The position numbers and the translations under genes are program-made. This document shows, piece by piece, positions 33,276-46,400 of a stretch of DNA of 64,000 nucleotides; position 1 is the stretch's first letter, and every line of letters starts with the position of its first letter. This DNA is from Chrysomallon squamiferum (lineage: Eukaryota; Mollusca; Gastropoda; Neomphalida; Peltospiridae). The DNA is taken from the NCBI GenBank assembly GCA_012295275.1, contig CM022670.1:2116835-2180834 (forward strand), written 5' to 3'. Below the pieces are notes generated by a model, which was not told where the DNA came from, made no database searches, and saw nothing but the letters and a program-made list of their open reading frames with translations.

Positions 33276-35099
33276 AGGTGCATCAGAACTCAGAATGTTT
33301 CATATCCAGAGTATTGACTTAATCACTTAACCACTGACATCACCTCAGCCAAGGCTCTGTGTGATTTATTTTATGTATTTATGTGTTTTTCAATAGATTT
33401 TAAGGGCAAAATACTAATTTGAACAGTATGAGCAAACAGACTGTAATTTTCAATGGCATTCTAAACAGTTAAATAAGTGGAGAATATTGATTTTTATTTT
33501 CAAGATAAACTTTCAAATGGGTAAATAGTAATTGAAACAAATGTTATTTTGGAGTAAAATTAAACTGTAATAAAGTTGTTTTAGAACTGAATCTAAATAA
33601 ACTATATATTTTTGTTTCAGAATTGAAGCAGTGTACATAGATTGACGTGTATTATTTACAGACAAATCAAAGGAAATGGTAGGCTTATTGGTGGGTCTTT
33701 CTTTTTAGTGTAGTCTGATCACATTACATTTTTGTTTAAAAGTGGATTGAAATAAATAGATTGCATTACCTGTTTTATAGGTGAATCTACCTAAATTGTA
33801 TTACCTGTGATATAATTAAACACAGTAAAATCTCACACAGTATTTTTGCATGTTTATCTGTAAAACATTAAATCATAATTTTACATAAAGATATATTTAT
33901 TGTGTGTTTATCTGTAAAACATTAAATCATAATAAAGATAATCATTTATTAAGTTATAGTTATTGTCTAAAAGCTAATTTCACAGTGAAGTGTAGTGGTG
34001 CTTCACTTTTGGGGGTAATTTATAATGTCACTCATTTCACCAGTCACATCATTTTTGGGTCAAGAACCGTTCTAAATCTGCTGCTGAAATGATACTTAAT
34101 CTCTGTAATTGGTTTAGAGTGATTAATTTCAAATGCTTAGATCAGATGGGTGGTGACTGGAGAGGGTAACAAAGCAGTTATTTTAAACCACATCTGGATA
34201 GTAAAGGACATCTGGTTTTACAAGTGAGATGGTTTTACAGTGTTTGTTGTTTCAGTGCTGTTAAGTGGGCTAATAAACTTAATATGATATTAATTTAATT
34301 TGTTTTTAAAACAATTTTAAAATAGTTGCATCTGCCCACACTTAACAGGTATATAAATGAAAATAAAAATATGCATCTGTAACCATTCCAGAAAGTCTGT
34401 TGACTGTTTATAAGTTATGTTGAATTCCAAAGTTCAAACTTAGATTCATTTTGAGAAAACTAGTAACAATACTCAAACTGCATCACATATGATACAGTAT
34501 GGACATTTTTAATATAAAATTCCATAAAAAGTATCACAAAACAAGCAAAATGTTATATCTTGATTTTTCTTGAATAATCCTAATTAAAAAAAAAAAAAAA
34601 AAAAAATTATAATAATAAAGAATTCAAGGACAGATTTTGTTTGTGGGAGGGGTCTGAACTGAGTTTGTTGAATAAATCAAAGTAAGGTTACGTTATACAG
34701 AAAGGTTAGTGTTTATTCTCACCCCAGTTCCCCTGGGTGCAGCACGAATCACTGAGCTGGACACAAACATCTTACATTTAATGTTACTTGAACTTAACTT
34801 GCCCTCTGTATACATTTTATTTCCATCAATCCATCAACAGGGAAATACTTTATTTGAAATAAAATTTTGATGATGAGAGGAAGACCTTTTGGTAAGATCA
34901 TAAAATGAATTGAGATCTGTTCAAAGCCTGCAGCTGTAAGATATTCTGTAGAAGTAAAACAAAAACAAAAGAAGATGAAAAAAGGGAGAAACATAAATAA
35001 AAACTTCTAAGTTACTTTAATATTAAATGATAAGGTTTTGTTTTTTTCAAGAAGCTTTATATAACTGATATGTGCATCTATCTGATTTCTCTTCTGTCT

Positions 35100-35200
35100 A
35101 TTTTCCATGACTTGGTTTATCAAAGGCCATGGTATGTGCTGTACTGATTGTGTGAAAGTACATGCAAAGTGTTGCTTGTTCCAGTTGATGTAGCAGTTCA
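35100..35200 (+). mobile_element. Molluscan-type SINE, + strand, well preserved core
   Basis: CATGACTTGGTTTATCAAAG, GCCATGGTATGTGCTGTACT, GATTGTGTGAAAGTACATGC and AAAGTGTTGCTTG match the SINE core block by block. This is one of the best preserved cores in the window. Confidence 0.8.
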
Positions 35201-35416
35201 AAGTATCATGATAAACCTGTGTATGTATGTTTGTAAGTCTCAGACCTTGAGATTAAAATACACACGTTATCTTGAATGTCATATGTGCTCCTAAATAGAA
35301 TTTTCATTAAATAAAACCGTACATGTTATTTTCTCCCCTTTTGAATGTTTAATAGTCTAGAACGTAACAATATCTTGAACTTGATTCAAAGTCCCTAAAA
35401 CTTCAAGATAGAGTGA

Positions 35417-35452
<36 letters not shown>

Positions 35453-35545
35453 GTATGTAAGTATGTATGTATGTAAGTATGTAAGTATGTATGTAAGTAT
35501 GTAAGTATGTATGTATATATGTATGTATGTAAGTATGTAAGTATG

Positions 35546-35576
<31 letters not shown>

Positions 35577-35743
35577 GTATGTAAGTATGTATGTAAGTAT
35601 GTATGTAAGTATGTATGTATGTAAGTATGTAAGTATGTAAGTATGTAAGTATGTAAGTATGTAAGTATGTAAGTATGTATGTATGTATGTAAGTATGTAA
35701 GTATATATGTATGTATGTAAGTATGTATGTATATATGTATGTA
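35417..35743 (+). repeat. Patterned (TATG)n/(TAAG)n tetranucleotide array
   Basis: About 327 bp made of GTAT/GTAA units, with TATG and TAAG variants in recurrent blocks. The - strand ORF of HTYI/LTYL units is an artefact. Confidence 0.97.
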
Positions 35744-37009
35744 ATCTATGACTGCTCATAAGGGTTAATTATACACAATGGGTTATCAGACCAGGTCAGT
35801 GTAAGTAAATACTATCCCAGACATGTTAACATCGTTCACAATGTGTGTAAATTTAGCTTGTCATATCAGTTACTGTTTTTAGAGAGTGGGTGTCTGGATA
35901 CTCATTGTTCAGGTTCAGACAAACATTCTCCCAGTTTTAAAGATTTTTCATTTCTTATACTTATGCAACAGACTGTATAGATGGGGATTTTATTTTTCAT
36001 GATTAATGAACAGTTTTTGGTGTCAGCTTTCAAACATTGTGAAACACAATATTCACTGAGTTTTATATTGTCATGTGATAAAAGGTTTAAATAGTTAAGA
36101 GCTTGTGAAGAGATTCTATTTCTTTTACTATGTTTCATTTCACTGGTAGATTATTTTACATCATCTTTTTAGCCTGTGTTAGAGGTGATACCCCCTCTTT
36201 TTGTATCTTATATGTGCACAAAAAAAAAATCTTTATTTTTAGGGATTTTGTATTCTTGTCTTAGGCATGGTTTTTTTGACCTTTTATGAAAAAATGAAAA
36301 CAGGTTGGCTTGTTATAAATAATTTAAGAATCAGTGGTTAAATATTGTTTAGGCAGATACTTTTTCTCATGGCAATCAAAATCAGAATGGACTTTTGTAC
36401 ACTAACAGTAAAACAGTGATAAATATGGCTTTAAAATAATCTATGTTCAGTAATGATATGAAATAATACATTAAAAGAAAAGCAGAACAAGAAGAGTTTT
36501 GGACATTACGTTACACTTCATCATGTTTCCTTCAGTATGACCCTGTTTTTATTTTACAGCATTTCTCCAGGCCTTGTTAACAGTGGTTCTTTCTTCTTTC
36601 TCACAAACAGAACAAGCTTGCAGCTATCTCTTCACATAAAAGAAAATAATAGCTTATGCTTGGCTTGTCCTTTGAAATATCAATAACATGTACATTGTAC
36701 TCACTAATGAGACCTCTTTTTGAACTTGATCTGCAGACATAAACTAAAAGAGGTAAATTTAACAAACTCATGATGACGCATTGTTAATTACAAATACTTT
36801 CCTATGTGATTCAGTTTGAATAACAAAAATAACACATTTGTCGATTAGAAAATCATTTTTTTTTTTTTTTTTTTGTAAATTTAGAATTTATAAAAAGACA
36901 GAAAATGTTATGAAATGTGATATCATTGTTGCACATATGTTATGGCTTTGGAATAAATGAATTCAGAGTAGAAATAAGATAAATATAATCTTGTGTATAT
37001 CAAGGAAAG

Positions 37010-37152
37010 AATTGTTTTATTTAACAACATTTGGTTAAAGACAATTTGCATAGTGAGAGAAATTAACTTGTCTTTCATATGCAGCATCACACAGGGTAGT
37101 ACATACCATGGCCTTTGTTATACCAGTTGTGGAGCAAAGGCTGGAATTAGAG
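37010..37152 (-). mobile_element. Molluscan-type SINE, - strand
   Basis: ATTGTTTTATTTAACAACAT and TTGGTTAAAGACAA are the 3' tail complement. ATATGCAGCATCACACAGGG, TAGTACATACCATGGCCTTT, GTTATACCAGTTGTGGAGCA and AAGGCTGGAATTAG follow in order, matching the complement of the core. Confidence 0.8.
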
Positions 37153-38164
37153 AGAGAGAATGAATGGTTGTATCCACTCTAACTCTATGGTACATCCAGT
37201 ATGAATCAAGAGCTGCAGTTCATTTCCTGTTTGTAAATAATTCTGAAAACAAGTGATTTGAAACTTGATGATGATATCTGATTATTTAGGTGGAGTGGAT
37301 TTTATGCTTATGTTATCAATTGTTGTACCAGTTTAAATATTTTTTAAAAATAGAAAAAAAAACAAATGAAAAAAAAATTAAATTTAAGAAAAAAATGTTT
37401 ATGCCATAATTTAAAAAGACAATGTTTATGCTGTTATATAAAAGGACAACGTTTTAAAATGATCTAAATGGTGAAATTTGTTTTTAAGTCATAAAAACAA
37501 GGAAGAAAACATTTAGGAAGGGCTCAGTGAAGAGATTATTGTACTTGTAACTGCAGTTACTGGAAAACTGTCAACACAAAGTACTCTGCTTAATGATACA
37601 CAGCTACTTCCTCATTACTCCTCACAAAAACCAAAGTTTTACAACAACAAAACAGAACATTATAAATATTTAGATATCTGTCACAGAAACGTAACACTGA
37701 AGAACATTTTACATAGATCTTGACTGGTTAATGTATTTAAAAAAAAAAAAAACATGGCCCATATTTTTTTTCTTTTAAAACGGATAAATATTAAGAAAGA
37801 GTTTTGATGTTAATTAGTATGTTTGTGATTGTTTCTAGCTAAAGATCTGCCATGCATTGTTTGGAAAATGATCAACATCAGAGTTGTTAGACCACAACTT
37901 TTTGTTGTATAATTAAATACAAATATTCTTAATTGATTTAGTAATTTTTATTCTGGGTGTACATTATATAATAAATACATTGACATGTTTGAACATTTCA
38001 CTGATGGAAGATTGCTATAAATAGTCCAAACACAGAGGCTGAATTCAAATGCTACAATTATCAGATAGTTTTGTGTTCCAATGGACAGAGTACGTTACAC
38101 ACACCAATTCACTGTTGGTATAATAACTGCTTATTATGTAACTGTCAGACTTCATGACTAAGAC

Positions 38165-38195
38165 AGATGAGTGTTAGCCACTCAGCTACATATAA
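38165..38195 (-). mobile_element. SINE head fragment, - strand
   Basis: GATGAGTGTTAGCCACTCAG followed by CTAC is the complement of a tRNA A-box head (GTAGCTGAGTGGCTAACACT). Confidence 0.45.
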
Positions 38196-38565
38196 ATACA
38201 ATACAATTTACTATCAACACTGAGAACTGTGCTAGTATGTTGACAGATTAGTGAAGAGTCCAGAGTCACAGCCTTTCATCCCTGCCGAACAGCCAGACTG
38301 AAGTACAAGGACAGACACATTATTTTCTGTCCTGTCAATTCAAGTCCAGTGAGTTTATCTCTGTCCTGTGTCACTGCTAGCTCTGATAAAATGTTAGGAC
38401 TAAAAGTCAGCTACTGCTTCATGCTAGATATCATGAATATGTTGAATTCAGTTGAAAACAGTGCTTGATTCCACCAACATGCTTGTGTGTGGTCTTCTGG
38501 ACAATGCTCCAGTCCTTTGAAGTTTAAAGAAAATAAAACAAATGTTTTTCAATCACTACAAACAA

Positions 38566-38566
38566 A

Positions 38567-38597
<31 letters not shown>

Positions 38598-38655
38598 AAT
38601 AAACAACAAGAACAGTAATAATAATAAATGATTAAATAAATAAATAAATAAATAA
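38566..38655 (+). repeat. (AAAT)n tracts
   Basis: Two AAAT runs (about 38566-38599 and 38633-38655) separated by AT-rich sequence. Confidence 0.9.
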
Positions 38656-38684
38656 GTTTTTGGACACAGACATGACAGACTCAG

Positions 38685-38735
38685 TCTTGCTAACTGTGTT
38701 GCTGAGTGGATGGAGAGGACTGAGGGTTCAGATTA
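38685..38735 (+). mobile_element. Possible tRNA-derived SINE head
   Basis: TTGCTGAGTGGATGGAGAGG then GGGTTCAGATTATTACTTCC resemble A and B boxes at tRNA-like spacing. No SINE core follows clearly. Confidence 0.35.
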
Positions 38736-39074
38736 TTACTTCCACTAATGCACTAGTAATCTCTGTTGTGTGTGCCTCCAGTCATTTTGTCTGCAGAAGG
38801 TGAAGAGGATAAAGTGGATCTAGTGATTAGTGAGTTTAAAGTGTTAATCCAGAATTCATTAGGTGGTACTGGCATGGGTCTGTCCATGCATGAAATTGGT
38901 TTTTCCATACAAAGGTGAAAATGCTGGAGCATGATCTGAAATCATCACAGTGCTGATAACAGAATCTGGTGATTAAAACTGTGCTCACAAAATATTTTCA
39001 TTTATTACATATATTGAGGGGGGAGTTGATGTGTTGTAGTGTGTGTTGAAACTTTGATGTATTGTGCTGTGATT

Positions 39075-39103
39075 TTGTGTGTGTGTCTGTGTGTGTATGT
39101 GTG

Positions 39104-39135
<32 letters not shown>

Positions 39136-39160
39136 TGTGTTGTGTATGTGTGTGTGTGTT
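39075..39160 (+). repeat. (GT)n microsatellite, interrupted
   Basis: GT-rich stretch with several interruptions. Confidence 0.95.
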
Positions 39161-40702
39161 CTTTAATAGATGTATAATTTACTGGGCATTTGCATGGAAA
39201 TTTCTTCTTTGAATATGTGTATTCTTTAACACTGGAAAATTTATAACACATTTTTATGGGCCATTATTTTTTTTAAATATAAATAGCATATATATTATAA
39301 CCATATTTATATAACCCCTTTACAGTGTAAACTAATAAACTAAAATATAAAAAGCATGAATATAAACATTAAAATAAATGTAAACATAATGGTGAACATG
39401 TTAAAATGGTGGTAATAATAAATGAGCCACATTTAAAAATTGTTTAAAATAATTAACAGACTAGCTTGAACATTTTAAAATTGGAAAAAATAAAACATGA
39501 CTGTATGTTAACACAGTGGATTTGAAAGACATGGGTCTTTAGTAGAGTTTTGAATGTAGTTCTTATTTCAGTTTCCTCAATGTTACTTGGGAGTAAGCTG
39601 CACAAAGTCTGGACATGTGTAGTTGTTCTTGGTGTCACGAATCTTAATGAATTCTGTGATCACAGAGTCCTACTTGGCCTGTACACTTCCAGCAAGAGCT
39701 GTAAATTACCTTAATGTAAATATTTTTTGGTGAAAACTGCACTGAATGCTTTGACAAGGATTACATACTAGGTGTTTATGCATGTTTATGTTTAATTAAA
39801 TACCTTTGTGGTTATATTAAGATACTTTTTAACTCATAAAAGTAACATGGTTAAGTGCTTTGTGGTATCAATTATGGTCATGTGTTTACGGGTACACACC
39901 AGTTTCCATTGTTTCTGTTCATTTCAAAAGTCTTACGTTTCATTTTATATCCAGTTCATGTGCTTACACTCACGATTTAAATATTGAATTTCAGCTTTAA
40001 TTTGAATTCAGATATTTTAATTAAAAACAAACTGAACTTCCATTCTATACGTTTTCATTCAAAATTGTTTTATGAAATTTTAGAAATGTATGTTGTGTGT
40101 GTGGGTGTATGTTAGTGTTTTGTGTTGGGTGTGTGACTCTTTGGTGTGCAAATCAACTGTTTTTATGTGTTTTTTTTTAATCTATTCCATATTAAATCTC
40201 CATCTAAAAGTCTTGTTTTTAATTAATTTTTCATTCCAGAATTTTTAATTTTCTGTGTGTTTATTTATTTATTTAATACAAATGTTTGCAGTTCTTTAAG
40301 TTTGGATTGTTCAGCCTTGCAGTAAAGCAGACCATTTCATTATCAAAGAAAACAATAGATTTTCATCTGTTATGTTAATCGCATAAAACCAGATTTTGTT
40401 TTCTCTTTCAACCCTGTTGTTATTTCGCATGGCACATCATCTTGTTTTCTCACCCATTTTCGTCAAACAAAGCTATTTTTCATAACCAAGACCATCATTT
40501 TCAGACATTCCCTAAAGGGCATTCTTTAAATGGACATCATACTTTGGAGGATCAATATTTTTTTGTGTTGATTAGGCCTTGCTGTGTCATATAGTGTAAA
40601 CAATTTTTGTGCTCAGAAATTGATTTTTAATTAGTCCTTGGTACATCATTAACAATTATAGTATTAATAATTTTAGGACCTGGAAATTAATTTTTTAATT
40701 AA

Positions 40703-41460
40703 CTTTGATGCACCATACAATATTGACTTTTCTAGACCTTGATGCATCATACAATATCAGTATTTCTAGTCCTTGATGTATCATACACTGTCTGTATTTC
40801 TAGTCCTTGATGTATCATACAATATCAGTATTTCTAGTCCTTGATGTATCATACAATATCAGTATTTCTAGTCCTTGATGTATCATACAATATCAGTATT
40901 TCTAGTCCTTGATGTTTCATACACTGTTGACATTTCAAGTTCTTGATGTATCATACACTGTTGACATTTCAAGTTCTTGATGTATCATACACTGTTGACA
41001 TTTCAAGTTCTTGATGTATCATACACTGTCTGTATTTCTAGTCCTTGATGTATCATACACTGTTGACATTTCAAGTTCTTGATGTATCATACACTGTTGA
41101 CATTTCAAGTTCTTGATGTATCATACACTATCTGTATTTCTAGTCCTTGATGTATCATACACTATCTGTATTTCTAGTTCTTGATGTATCATACACTGTT
41201 GACATTTCAAGTTCTTGATGTATCATACACTATCTGTATTTCTAGTTCTTGATGTATCATACACTGTCTGTATTTCTAGTCCTTGATGTATCATACATTG
41301 TTGACATTTCAAGTTCTTGATGTATCATACACTGTTGACATTTCAAGTTCTTGATGTATCATACACTATCTGTATTTCAAGTTCTTGATGTATCATACAC
41401 TATCTGTATTTCTAGTTCTTGATGTATCATACACTGTTGACATTTCAAGTTCTTGATGAC
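40703..41460 (+). repeat. 34-bp minisatellite, about 22 units in three subtypes
   Basis: All units start TTGATGTATCATACA and fall into three types: CTGTTGACATTTCAAGTTC, CTGTCTGTATTTCTAGTCC and ATATCAGTATTTCTAGTCC. The third type clusters at the left end and the first two are interspersed over the rest. Flanking sequence on both sides (40,580-40,700 and about 41,880-42,010) contains decayed relatives of the unit (GTACATCATACAGTATTAA). Confidence 0.97.
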
Positions 41461-42059
41461 TCACTCACATTTCTAGACCTGATACAACTATTAGCAGTTT
41501 TTCATATCATTTATACAGTATTAACAAGTTTTTGAATCTGATATAAATTTTGATTTAGTTGTGGATAAAACATACAATTACCGGACATCAAAACAACTAA
41601 AATGACTGATTGATATGAAGTATTGTCAGTTCAAGGACAGTGAAGATGAAGTGTTAATATATTAATACAAAATTCAATGCTGATGATGTTAGCCACTATA
41701 TTTTTATTAGTCTTTAATATTCCACACAATGTTTATATATATGGCAATAAAACTGATGCTTAATATGTAATTTATAAAATTGCAGTATTAAACAAATTTG
41801 AAATGAGTGCTGAATTAGAAAATGGTACATCAAACAATATTAATAATTTTACCTCTTGACAGTATTAAAATAGTTAAGTGGTCTTTTAATTAGACGTTAG
41901 TACATCATACAGTATTTAAAATCTTCTGACTCGACACAATATTAAACATTTATAGAGATACCGAAATGACCTTTTGTTAGTACATCGTACAGTATTAACA
42001 TTATTAGGCCACAGAAACCTTTCAGATGAATATCAATGTTTAATTAGTATATCAGTACA

Positions 42060-42330
42060 GTCACTGAAAAGAAACGAACAATGAGAAGTGCTGGTTTTGC
42101 GACTAAAGCATTTGAGAGGATGTTGTAAACAGATTCGAGGCAGCACTTTGACGAATACAACAGCCTAAGAGGCTAATGGAAATAATATCTAATTATGAAG
42201 CTGCTTCATTACTGGTGGGGTGTTGGTTACGATGTTTTGCTACAATTTACATTGTTTCAAACCTCCAGGGGAAACAACCTGATAGTCAGTACGTCCGTCT
42301 GTAGTTGAGTTCATCCATGTTGATGCTTTA
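42060..42330. other. Unique higher-complexity island (possible conserved non-coding element)
   Basis: Non-repetitive sequence with clustered homeodomain-like cores (CTAATTATGAAGCTGCTTC followed by ATTA) and moderate GC, unlike the surrounding repeats. No open frame spans it. Regulatory function is inference. Confidence 0.3.
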
Positions 42331-42647
42331 GAGAATTTCTATTAATTTTTGTTAAAAGAAATGTGATATTCTGTGTACGTTTTCGTGCTGACTTTTTTGT
42401 TGATGTGTTGTTGATGTTGGCGTGTGTTTCAGCTATGTAATTAGTAATGTCAGTAATAAGTCACTGCACACCTGAATTTATTGAACTCCAGCGTGTGAAT
42501 TGTATTGGATTACTTGTTGTTTGTGTGTACCACACATAGACACCCATAACAACGTATCCACCCACACACATACACAATAACTCCCACCACAAAACCTAAC
42601 AAACACAACAACAAATAACAAACATCCACCTAAAATAATAATAAGAA

Positions 42648-42649
42648 AA

Positions 42650-42708
<59 letters not shown>

Positions 42709-42711
42709 ACA
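42648..42711 (+). repeat. (AAAT)n microsatellite
   Basis: An uninterrupted run of about 64 bp of AAAT/TAAA units. Confidence 0.97.
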
Positions 42712-42897
42712 ACAAAATGTATTAAATAAATTTAAAAAAATATATATATATTTCTGAATTAAAATGAAGCAGGACACAAGTTTCAGTTAAAAAGACTTCT
42801 CACTTTAAATTAAGAAATTAAAAAAGTAAAAAAGGAAATGTGTGTGTTTGCCATTTTTGTATATAAAAAAAAAATTAAAAGTATTTTACACCCATGC

Positions 42898-42961
42898 ACA
42901 CATACACACACACACACATACACACACAAACACAGTCACACACACACACACACACACACAT
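42898..42961 (+). repeat. (CA)n microsatellite, interrupted
   Basis: CA units with a few variants. Confidence 0.95.
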
Positions 42962-43403
42962 ACTTCTAAAACTGATTCAGTGAAGTAAGAGATAGTATAT
43001 TTTAATTCAAAGAAAGTAAATAAATAAGAAACAAGTGACTTGCAGAAGTGTTTTTACTGTGGTGGGTGACAAAGGGTGGGAAGTAGTCACATGAGGAAGG
43101 AGAGGCTTGCTGGTGTCAGTCATGTACTTTAGTAATCATTTCAACACTGGACTAGGCTGAGGTAAGTGCTTACTTGTTCATGATGTCTCGTCTGTGTTTT
43201 TATTAAAGTAATAGTATTATTATGTATGTTTTAGTATGTGTATGCAATACGTACACATACCTACACACATATACATATATATATATATATATGTATGTAT
43301 ATATATACATAAATACATATGTACACACCCACACATAATTTATAACTGTATATATGCATGTATTTATGTATATATCTAGATATGTGTAAATGTGTGTATG
43401 TAT

Positions 43404-43404
<1 letters not shown>

Positions 43405-43449
<45 letters not shown>
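43405..43449 (+). repeat. (TA)n microsatellite
   Basis: A pure TA run of about 40 bp in a longer TATG/TACA-rich region (43220-43460). Confidence 0.95.
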
Positions 43450-43453
<4 letters not shown>

Positions 43454-44479
43454 TAACACACACATGGATTTTTTTAAATTGTTTGTTAAATGGACAGTTA
43501 TTTTGTTCATTGTTGCAGTTTCGTGTTACTTGTCAGAGTCTCCTGGTTTCATCTTTGTCAGTTAATCTGAATCTGGGTGAACTTCAGTTACTTGGATATT
43601 TATAAGTGCAAGTGTGAATGAAATGTGTTTACCTGGACATGTGTGAGAGAGAGGACGTGATTTGTGTTCACTGGTAAAGTGTGTGCAGTTATCTGCAGCT
43701 AAATGTGTGGATGTGACTATTTGTGATGACAGTGTGACCACCATCACATGATTTTCTCAGTTTGTCACTGTTCTAAATACCAGCTGTCAAGATATGTGTA
43801 TATATATTTATATATTAATATGTGTATGTATGTGTGTATGTTTGTTCATCTGCATGTATACACGTGTGTGTGTATCTATGTATATATATATATATGAATG
43901 TATTTAAGTTTGTAAATTTGTGCCTATGTGTATGTATGTATTTGTTATTGTATATAGTTTTGTATGTGTATTTACACACACACATGCATACACGCACACA
44001 TATAGTTATGTGTACATCCATATGTATTGAAATATGTTTGTAACTTTACATTTCAACTTACTCGCATAAGTAGATGTACTGTTTCCATACAAAAGTACAT
44101 CCTATATCTATAGTATCTTCTCTTGAATTAACTTTGTTTTTTGCTTCCTTTGTTCTGTGTTAAGGACACATTGAACAACTTTTTCCTCAGGGTGAGATTT
44201 ATTTATAAATTTCTGATCGTGCTAAAAGCATTCTTGTTCTGTTTTTGTTGTGTTTTGTTATTGTGGTGTGGTAGCGTTTGCTGTCATGGAGCATGAAAAT
44301 GAAGTCATGAATAAAATGTCACTGAACTAAAACACAGTGAGATAAATTACAGTTTGTTTGTACTGATCAATGATGTAAAGATAGTTTTCTAATCAGCAAA
44401 TGGTACTGAACAAATACATTTTATCTGTTACTTCACATGTGCATGCACAAACAGATTATACACACCCACAGGCTTGGTC

Positions 44480-44552
44480 ACACACACAGATACACACACA
44501 CAGACACAGACACAGACACAGACACACACACAGACAGACAGACACACACACA

Positions 44553-44626
<74 letters not shown>
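44480..44626 (+). repeat. (CA)n microsatellite with CAGA variants
   Basis: About 147 bp of CA with CAGACA units on the left and pure CA on the right. Overlapping ORFs on both strands are artefacts. Confidence 0.98.
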
Positions 44627-44628
<2 letters not shown>

Positions 44629-44857
44629 TTCAGAGAATTTTAATATCGTTTTGCCATTATCCTTTCTTTTCAACATTTTTTTTTTATAAATGACCTAAAG
44701 CCACAATATAAGAAAACAATAAAAAAAAAGAGTTTACATTCTAATTGCTATGCTATGTGTTTTTTCCCACTGATAAACATTGGACATTTTTGCAAAACAA
44801 AATCACATTAACATAAATGATTTTGATGATTTGCATACATATATTTAAATATTAAAA

Positions 44858-44864
<7 letters not shown>

Positions 44865-44921
<57 letters not shown>
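44865..44921 (+). repeat. (TA)n microsatellite
   Basis: A run of TA of about 53 bp after poly-A. Confidence 0.97.
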
Positions 44922-44924
<3 letters not shown>

Positions 44925-44929
44925 GCTTA

Positions 44930-45247
44930 AGACCAGGCAAGTCTGCATGCAGGTTTAATTTTCATATCTGGTAACATCTGCTGCATTTAAACTGGTTGTA
45001 AGTTGAGTAAATTTAAAAGCTGGTCAGTCTTTGAACAGACTCTGTAGTTAACACAGACTCACATTGGTCATATCCGAGATGGACCAACAGGGCATTGGTT
45101 TCTGTAACTGTACTTGGTAAGTTTAGTAAATAACAGCATAACTGTATGTAAATGTTGGTATCTTATAGTGTAGTGTATTTTAACATCACATTCCATATAG
45201 CACATATCTTATGTGTATATTAAAGTTAATATAACTTTGCACACATA

Positions 45248-45288
<41 letters not shown>

Positions 45289-45900
45289 CAGGAATACACA
45301 TATTATTATTATTATTAGCAGGGCATAACATGCTGGTTTATTTAACTGAGTTTAGTACAGATGGATATTAAAATTAAAAGGGTGTACAGTATGAGGGAAA
45401 TGTTAGTATTACAAGTGGTTTGTAGTCACTGTAGGTACTTCATAACTTCAGTGGATAAACAGTGCATGGCTTATCTGTTTCTTGTTACTGGTAAATTTAC
45501 CATGAGAGAGTCTACTGGTTCATTTAACTTGCTGTAATTTATGTAAATATTAATGATGGTATTGAATGATATAGTTAGACACTACAGTTCATAAATGTTT
45601 GAAAAAAAACTGTGTCTGGGCATGCTTGTATTTTGTAACTCTTTGTTAATGGTAAATTTAACAGTGTATAGTTACACTGATACTAACAGTATAGTTAGGT
45701 AGTTCATAGTTTTCATGACTAAACAGGACATGACACACCAGTACGTTGTATTTTTAAAGTTTCACTGTGTATAATATATGCATGTAGATGTTAACAAAAT
45801 ATGGTATACTTGCATGAGATATGTGTATTAAATTTTAATAATGACAAGGTACAGTAACTTGAATAGTTTATAGCTGTCATGAATAAAGTTTCACATACTC
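44930..45900 (+). repeat. Very degenerate long-period satellite
   Basis: A phrase of the type CAGGGCATAACATGCTGGTT, then TTTAACTG or TAAATTTA, recurs near 45303, 45462, 45620 and 45727 with spacing of about 110-160 bp. Each is accompanied by GTAGTTCATA-like blocks. A (TA)n run lies inside at 45249-45285. Confidence 0.45.
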
Positions 45901-46085
45901 ATTTTTTTTTAAATTTTAACGTATATTTTTACAAAAGGATACAGTAAAATAATCCTTCATTCATCATTAACAAGTTTATTTATAGCAGAAATGTACTGAA
46001 AGGAGAGTTTTTGAAGAAAAAAAAAGAGAAAGAAGGAATGAAAGAAAGATAACTAATAATTATAACACCAAAACTGAGCTCTACA

Positions 46086-46400
46086 TTACTGGAAATATTG
46101 TAATTTTGTTGAAATCCACCCCACTAGAAATGCTCTTTCTTTTGGAAAACCTGCTTGATTAACAGACTCACACAGTAAGGAAATGAATTCTTGGAAGCCA
46201 ATACTGTTTAAATCATCCTTCATCACTGGGAAATTGCGGTTTTCTTGCCCACGGGTCATGTAAAGGAAACAACACCCTGAGCTCAGTGCAAAACCTCTGT
46301 AATTAAAAGTCATGCATTTTTCTTCACTTCAGTAGACATTTGATACCGCTAGGAAGGAATAATCAAATAGCTCAGAGACTGTAAAAACACCTGTAGCCAG
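46086..46400. other. Unique higher-complexity island (possible conserved non-coding element)
   Basis: About 300 bp of mixed composition with CTGTAATTAAAAGTCATGCA, which joins a homeodomain core and an ATGCA core. A - strand 75-codon ORF is present without any recognised motif. Function is unknown. Confidence 0.3.

Larger units (their letters stand above)
27473..40380. other. Gene-free, probably intronic DNA
   Basis: Apart from the SINEs, microsatellites and islands listed separately, this stretch is AT-rich unique sequence with poly-A/T tracts and short internal duplications (for example TTTATCTGTAAAACATTAAA near 33850 and 33907). No conserved protein motif was recognised on either strand. 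Confidence 0.5.

Noticed and set aside
35403-35759. 118-codon - strand ORF rich in HTYI and LTYL
   Set aside because: Translation of a tetranucleotide repeat.
44400-44693. Overlapping ORFs of Thr-His or Val-Cys repeats
   Set aside because: Translation of the (CA)n tract in both directions.
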